64,000 nt of DNA from Molossus alvarezi (lineage: Eukaryota > Chordata > Mammalia > Chiroptera > Molossidae): assembly GCA_037176705.1 (NCBI GenBank), contig JBAWUJ010000089.1, forward strand, positions 186,001 through 250,000, given 5' to 3'. The first letter of the stretch is position 1. Each line of letters begins with the position of its first letter. The notes beneath the pieces are model-generated. The model worked only from the letters and a program-made list of their open reading frames with translations, was not told where the DNA came from and ran no database searches. Positions 58,118-64,000 of the stretch are shown here, piece after piece. The position numbers and the translations under genes are program-made.

Positions 58118-59295
58118 CTGGTAGAAAGAATAGAGCTGGCCCACATAAGTCATTTGTGTTGCAGTGAATTGGAGATGGAGAAGTGAGGATGCTTGAGGGG
58201 AAGGTGTAGCACTGGGCTGGCAGCACTGGGCAGTCCTTCCCTGCCCCAGGCCTGATGGTGAGGAGGAACAGTCACATATACCCAGAGAGCCACACAGATG
58301 TGTGTGAAAGGCTGTCAATCAGGAACCGTGGCTATGAGGGCCCAGGAGAGGAGAACGGCTGGGGCAGTGATTACACAGAGCAACCACTACTCCTGTCCCT
58401 CCAGCTGTCAGGTGGGGGTTCCCCAAGTTCAAAAGAAGCAGAAAATCAAAAACTCAGCAGCCTAGTAATTCCTCTAATGGTTCCCAAGCAATGTAGAGAA
58501 TCAATCTCAGGTCATGTGGAGGGACACTGCTCCAATATGCAGAATTCCTCAGCCAGGAAAATAGTAACTGAGGACAATAAGTGCTGGATGTGTGGCTACA
58601 GAGAGCTGACTACATGCATCAAGAATCTGAATTGGAATCACAAATGGATGAAATATGAGAGAAAAATGTTTGCCAGCAGTGGCAACAGGCCTTGGGAACT
58701 GTCCAAGCCAAAAAATACTGTTTCACAAAGTCGGCCAAAACCTGGTGAAAAACAGATTTTCTTGAGAGTGCTCCAGGCCATCCTTCCAAAAGCGTAGGTG
58801 TTCAGGGCTCCTCCAGTGGCTCATTTTCTGTGCACACTAAAGCCTCCCACATTCCCTTTTCAATCCTCACACCCACTCCCGGGTGCCTGAGGGTAATGTC
58901 AAATACACCTGAGCCACATTTTTCACATTGACTTTATAAAAGACATATGCAAGTATAGCTACTCACCTTTCAAACCTGCACATGTAAGCTCCTTGTCAAA
59001 TGTGCTCCTCCCTGCTCCCACCCCTGAGACATACACCCCTCAGTTATTGCTGCAGGAGAATGTGGTTTTGAGGAGATCAATGGCTAGGTGCCAGGGTGTA
59101 TGGAGAAAATCATGGCAGTCTGGACAACATTAAAAAATGTCAGGATTAGCTCATGTGCAAGTGTCCTTTGCGTAGTAGGTTTAATTATTGCTTCAGAAGA
59201 AAATAAATTGTTGTTTTGTGTTTTCCTCAACTGTTAAACATTCAGATTGGCTTATGTAGTTCAAGTGGTCAAGGTTTTAATCTGTTGTCAGACAT
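58118..59295. other. unassigned region with a 180-codon frame
   Basis: A plus-strand open frame at 58,255-58,797 (180 codons, with a CWMCG cluster) is the longest outside L1. It matches no family that I recognise, lacks a clear Kozak context or splice context, and has the flat composition of a chance frame. Nothing else is recognised. Confidence 0.4.
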
Positions 59296-59312
59296 CTGAC
59301 TTTGTATCTTTT

Positions 59313-59525
59313 TTTTTCCTTTTCTTATCCTCACCTGAGGACATTTTTCTATTTTTTGTTCAGGTAGAGTGGGAGGGAGAGAGAGGAACAGAGAGAGAGA
59401 GAGACATCGACGTGAAGGGGCCAGGGACAAACTGCAACCGAGGTATGTGCCCTTAGTGGGAACCAAACCGGGGTCTCTCTGGACCGCAGGCCGATGCTCT
59501 AACTGCTGAGCCAAACCTGCCAGGC
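59313..59525 (-). mobile_element. VES-type SINE with perfect target-site duplication
   Basis: A 17-bp duplication ctgactttgtatctttt flanks it at 59,296-59,312 and 59,526-59,542. The body lacks the middle part (cgtgaagg joins directly to ggccagggacaaactgcaac), a small internal deletion. Confidence 0.95.
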
Positions 59526-59542
59526 CTGACTTTGTATCTTTT

Positions 59543-59892
59543 GTAGATGCCTGATCAGGGAGCTGCAGTGATCCCCAATTTACATACATCATGCCTAGCA
59601 CACTCCATGCTGTAACAGCACAGGTCACACCCTCAACCTAAACCCTTTCTTTCAAGCCTGTCCCACACAGGAAAGGCAGCTCAGGCTATGAACTTTTCTC
59701 ATTACATGACACTGCCTTAGCTTTTGCTTTAGCAGACATGCCAACCTAAACCATAGCTGGTGTTCTGTCATATCAATGTCAGATGTCATAGTCATATTGA
59801 ATGTAACTTCCCAAGTGAAGAAAATGGAAACATAGGAGTCAGGAGCTCCTGTGCCACCCATGGATCCAGGACTCTTAAAAGTGTCTCTCAGC
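59543..59892. other. unassigned segment
   Basis: No repeat or coding signature recognised. Confidence 0.45.
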
Positions 59893-60140
59893 CCTTGCCA
59901 GTTTGGCTCAGTGGTTAGACCTTTGGACTATGAACCACAGAGTCACAGTCTTGATTCAGGTCAAGGTCCCATATGTCAGTTGTCGTTCAGTACCCAAGCC
60001 TGGTAGGGCTGCTGTGGAAGACCAGCAATGGATGTGTTGCATTTACATCAATGTTTTTCACTTTCTCTGTGTCTCTATCTTCCCCCTGTCACTCAATCTG
60101 AAGATACATAGAAATGTATGCTGAGGTGAGGATTATATTT
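59893..60140 (+). mobile_element. old VES-type SINE
   Basis: Head 'cccttgccagtttggctcag' with box A, eroded body, and tail 'atgctgaggtgaggattata'. Confidence 0.8.
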
Positions 60141-60469
60141 AAGAAAAATTGTCTTTCACATGACCAGGGAAAAAGACTGTAAATTGAAGGTCAGTCTGTT
60201 CTTGCTTTGTCATTCCAGATAATATTTGCAAAGTAAGGAACTAAAAGTTAAGGCCTGCCATACCTGATCCCTATCTCCATACATCTGGTTCTTGGCCACG
60301 TCTGTGGAATTCTCTTCACCTGGTGGTTCACCAGCTCCTCATCATTTGATCTATTTTTTAAAAAAGCATATTTCTGGTCAAATAACCTGAGGACACAATC
60401 ACATGTTGAGCTAAATCATGTCTCTTTCCGTGTTACTCAGGAATCACTGTGTAGTTAAAGAGTGCAGAT
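60141..60469. other. unassigned segment
   Basis: No feature recognised. Confidence 0.45.
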
Positions 60470-61060
60470 GCTGAAGTGTCAGAAAAAAAGTGCAGTGGGA
60501 GCCCTGGAGTGTTGCAGTGGGTATGAGTGTGGGAGGTAAGGAGTTGTTAGACAAAAGTTTATTACATGGGATCCCAGTGCTATGAACTGGGCATATCCAC
60601 ATGGGGAACCCTTGGGATCACAGAAGGATGTGTGCAATGGAATCTCTGGGATGTCACAGACAATTGTATGTGTTGGCAGCCACCGTTTATAAAAGCGTAG
60701 TTTGGTCATTGCATATGCTAATATCTGACAGTGTGTGGTGGGCAAAAATGTGAATTTTTGACAATAACCCTAGTGTCACAGTAGATTGCGGTAAGGAGAA
60801 AGAACATGGTGATATGTTGTACTGTGGACAGTGGGAGCCCAGAGATTCAGGGAGGACAGTGTGCAATAAAACTGCTATGTTGTCAAAGTGGAAGGTGGGC
60901 TGGGGAACCTTGGGGTGTCATGCTGTAAAGAAGATTGTGGAAGCCATTTGGTGTCACAGTGGAATATGGGCAGTGGAGACAGAGGGTGTCATAGGGGAGC
61001 AGGTAATGTGAGGTCTCAGTAGAGTGAGGGCCCTGGAGATCTTGGAGCATCAAATGAACA
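60470..61060. repeat. degenerate minisatellite (gtgtcacagtgga / gggcagtggagac)
   Basis: The words tgtcacagt, gtggacagtggga and ggggtgtca recur at roughly 35-60 base steps with heavy divergence (for example 60,645, 60,775, 60,825, 60,915, 60,955, 60,985). Confidence 0.6.
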
Positions 61061-61456
61061 TATCTACTTCTGAAACATAACAGGCCCAGCCCTCAGAGGG
61101 ACTGGGCATTGCCAGGCAGGTAATTGAACAGTGTTTGTGGAATCTCCCCAAAGACATGCACAAGCCATAAGCAGGCACACGCAATGATGCTTTTTATTTA
61201 TGTTTCCATATTATGCCAGCTTTCTATGTTTGGTGTCTGTATGACTTGCCACGAGAACTCTCTTCAATTGTTTCCTGGCAGAAAAACAAGGTTGGTTTAA
61301 AACACACTTTTCTTCAAAAACTTCTTATGTGCTCTACTAACATTTGAAACAAACTGGATTAGAATGCATACTCATCTCAAATATGGGATGTTCCCTGAAC
61401 ACACACATAAAATAACCTCTACTCTGACTACTGCAGAGGAGTATTTAATAATCATT
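61061..61456. other. unassigned segment
   Basis: No feature recognised. Confidence 0.45.
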
Positions 61457-61675
61457 TGAGCTGTGGCCAATGAGCTCTGGGGTTAGAGTGTACACTTCAA
61501 ATTAAAGACTCATGAGTTTGAGTCCAGTCAAGGGTAGATAAGTCAGTTGAGGTTTGGTGGAGTCCTGTGGGAGGCATTAAATCTATGTGATCCACACATT
61601 GGTTTATCTCTCTGTCTCTCCCACTCTGTCTGCAGTAAAATAGAATATATCTTCAGTGAGGATTTAAAAATCAAC
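61457..61675 (+). mobile_element. old SINE remnant
   Basis: Eroded tRNA-like head ('ctgtggccaatgagctctgg'), 'tctctctgtctctcccactc' tract and 'cttcagtgaggatttaaaa' tail. Confidence 0.7.
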
Positions 61676-61739
61676 ATCATCATCATCATGTTCATGATTT
61701 CAGGGCCATCACAGGAACAGGGTATCAATGCTTCCAATG

Positions 61740-62274
61740 GGATCTCTGAAATTTCCTGCAGTCCTATTTTCAACACACTCCATCTCAAGAAATTTATAAT
61801 GAACAGTATTCTAAGTGGACCCTACAGGAATGGGACACAGAAAGAAAGTGAAAACACCTGTCATGATCAGGAGAAATAACGGGGGAGAGCAGTGTATATA
61901 TTTTTATAATGAAGACACCGGCTATTGGTGGAAGGGAGGCAGAAAGAACATGAGGCAAGACTCTACTTCTAGAGGGTAATGTGGCCTGGGGGGAGAGATT
62001 TGGGTGATCTGAAATGAGAGTCCTGAGGAGCAGGACAATGAGTGTGCTGTTATTTGGAGAGCGACTGGAATGCCCACTCCATCATCTTATTTAAGCTTCC
62101 TCAGTACGTGTCTGAATGTCAGTGCAGTTATCCAGACTTCTTGTATCCTGGTGACACTATGAAAACTTGAGGACACAGGTTCTATTTCTCCCAGCCTCAA
62201 TGTGTCCATGTGGGAAAGAAATGCCCCAGCTATTGGGCAGGGCAAGGTTGAGACCCTAGCTGGGACCTCTTCAC
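61740..62274. repeat. segmental duplication block C', TSPY downstream flank
   Basis: Partner of 57,500-58,032, in the same position relative to TSPY exon 5. Confidence 0.78.
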
Positions 62275-64000
62275 CTGTCTGACTCCTTCTCCTTTCCCCT
62301 GAAGCAATCATCCTCACATAGTACTTCAAGGATTGCACCCCAGGTCCTTTATGATTATCTGGTTGAAAGATCACAGCTGGTCAGAATAAGGCTGGACTTT
62401 GTATGTCAACTCAAGCAGCTAAAGAACACAGCAGCACCATTGCGTCATTGGAGGTGAGGCCCTACCTCCACAATCCTGCTGCATCCAGTCATGTTGTGGT
62501 CAGAGAACCAGTTGAAGAAGTTCAGACTGCTGTTTTGATGCCAGCACTGGTAGACCACTCTTTCATAATGCTGGGACCACTGAATGGGAGTGCAGTGGGA
62601 CACCCTGCATCCTGCAGGAAGATGTGTATGTGATAATGGATGCCTGCCCTTTTAACCTCAACCCACCTCCTGTTGCCACCCATGCAGGCAGCCTCCTTTT
62701 ACCTTGGAGGGTAATGAGATACTCCTTAACAATCAATCACATTATTGCAGAAGTAGGGGTTATTGTGAAAGAACCGAAAAATCTTGGAGCAATCACTGGC
62801 GTGCCTGACTTCCTCCACCTGTAGAAAAAAACACGTATCAGGAGGGTGAAATTTGTCTTGGGGACACACACCTTCTCCAGTTGGCAAGGATAAGGTCAAT
62901 TTTCCACTCTGCCTCCCTCCTCTGTCTCTGCCACCCCAGGCTGACCTTCAAATTGATCATGAGGCTGAGCATCTTTTCATCTTGCTCACAGATCATGGCT
63001 GACAGTTCCGGGTAGCTGACAAACTGCTTTGGGTCAAAGAGCCTGTATACCACATTCTGCATGTGAAATGGCTAGAAAATGGGCCAGAACTAGGGAACGG
63101 CCTTGCTATCCCTGAGTTCTCTGTGCCTCATGCCCCCTCCTCCACACAAGACCAAAAGGAACACAGTGGGTATTGATGCCTGCAACTTTTTTTTTTTCAA
63201 TGCCAGAGTATATCAAAATGTGCATTATTTGTGGAATAAATACTTCCTGTGTTCATTCATTGAAATTGATTCACTATCCTATAAATAGTCTTTATAATAT
63301 CCTTGTTTGTGCAGGTAAAATAGTTACTATACAATTTCACAGTACAACTGCAGGTGTGTATTTTCTGAGTTGTCAGGATTTTTTTATCTTCTATGTTTAA
63401 ACAGGACCCTTCCAAGACTGAATCAGAAAACACGATGGAGCACTGTTGTAAAGTACATCGTGATATAAGCATTTTAGAAAATTCACTGTGGTTAGAAGAT
63501 AAACATTTACTAGGACAGCAGAGGCAACTTTGGGCAGGAACGTCACCTCCTTATGACACCTACCATCTATGGGCTCAGGTCATTTCCTTTCTTCCAGATC
63601 TGCACACCTACTTCATTGTCGAGGGCTTACTCAAATAGCAACTTTTTCAACGCTCTGCTCCCAAGGAATGGGAAGTCCACATTCTTCACGTGTCTTTGTG
63701 GCTCTTCTTATCCCCCAGAATCACTGGCCTCAATGCTGTGGACACAACCCTTGTGGTGATGCACTGTCCATGGTGAAGTGCTGACAGCAGAGGCCAGGGT
63801 AAATAAGTTCTCCGCGGTGCTGTGTCCATGCTCACGTTCCTGTCTATCTTCCCTTCCCCACTCTCCAGGCCTGAACTGACAAGAAGCGAAGACTAATAAC
63901 CTGCATATTCGGGGCACTGCCTACCTGAACAACGAGGCAGTCAACACATTCCCAGAAACTCGGTTGCAGAAGCACACAGCTACAACTGTGTGAAAAGGCT
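62275..64000 (-). pseudogene. TSPY: TSPY-like copy 4, exons 5 to 2 and probable end of exon 1
   Basis: Best exon series here. Exon 2 (63,023-62,946, 78 bp) reads SYPELSAMICEQDEKMLSLM. Exon 3 (62,818-62,703, 116 bp) reads VEEVRHASDCSKIFRFFHNN. Exon 4 (62,612-62,466, 147 bp) reads CTPIQWSQHYERVVYQ and NSSLNFFNWFSDHNMTG. Exon 5 (62,358-62,275, 84 bp) ends YYVRMIASGE. Every exon has AG and GT borders (ctacag|gtgg, cctgcag|gatg, ccag|ataatc; ggag|gtaggg). Lesions: a frame shift in exon 3 after NNPYFCNNVI (extra bases, giving an early TAA) and a 1-bp loss in exon 5 before LKYYVRM. At 63,925-64,000 a frame reading PSFWECV before a GT looks like the end of exon 1; intron 1 would then be about 900 bases, as in copy 1. 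The rest lies outside the window. Confidence 0.87.

Noticed and set aside
63560..63660. Another TSPY exon in the frame reading VDFPFLGSRALKKLLFE
   Set aside because: It does not match any TSPY exon and falls inside the expected intron 1 of copy 4.

Overview
This window looks like mammalian, specifically bat, DNA and very probably comes from the Y chromosome. The bat assignment rests on many copies of a tRNA-headed SINE with the layout of the chiropteran VES family: a head with box A and box B, a C-rich body, a ctctctc tract, then a tail reading like atcctcgggtgaggata. It also rests on dense LINE-1 of one recognisable lineage. The Y assignment is inferred from at least four minus-strand copies of a TSPY-like gene (SET/NAP family, multicopy and testis-expressed on the Y of other mammals) inside segmentally duplicated, repeat-choked DNA. 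No gene in the window appears fully intact.

Layout. 1-15,030 is a stack of plus-strand L1s: a full-length decayed element (1,255-7,260), a fragment with a 75-bp in-frame duplication, a 5'UTR joined straight to a 3' end as if spliced, and two deleted elements. 15,250-15,890 is a short CpG-rich, promoter-like island. 15,892-16,880 holds minus-strand L1 3' pieces. 16,881-20,235 is a 73-bp tandem satellite of about 46 units. 20,236-22,690 is unassigned. TSPY copy 1 (exons 1-5) lies at 22,701-25,069, with duplicated upstream flank to 27,655. A full-length minus-strand L1 fills 27,665-33,722 and carries satellite monomers at its 5' end. 34,000-41,835 is mosaic: SINEs, a solo L1 5' end with one monomer, an unidentified coding remnant, a 5'-inverted L1 and an old L1. 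41,838-50,655 is a second copy of the TSPY upstream flank, split by a young L1 (44,406-50,238). That L1 has target-site duplications, and its empty site is still visible in the first flank copy. TSPY copy 2 (exon 1 and a cut exon 2) lies at 54,059-56,542 and carries a solo LTR in intron 1. TSPY copy 3 is a single exon at 58,033-58,117. TSPY copy 4 (exons 5 to 2 and probably the end of exon 1) runs from 62,275 to the right edge.

How it fits together. The region reads as a decaying TSPY amplicon. Blocks containing the gene, its upstream flank and its downstream flank were duplicated and reshuffled, then L1, SINE and LTR insertions separated the copies. The 73-bp monomers sit directly outside L1 5' ends twice, in the same relative orientation as the large array. 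This suggests the satellite either is, or grew from, a tandem 5' promoter unit of this L1 lineage. Family names come from recognising protein and repeat motifs by eye; no database search was run.
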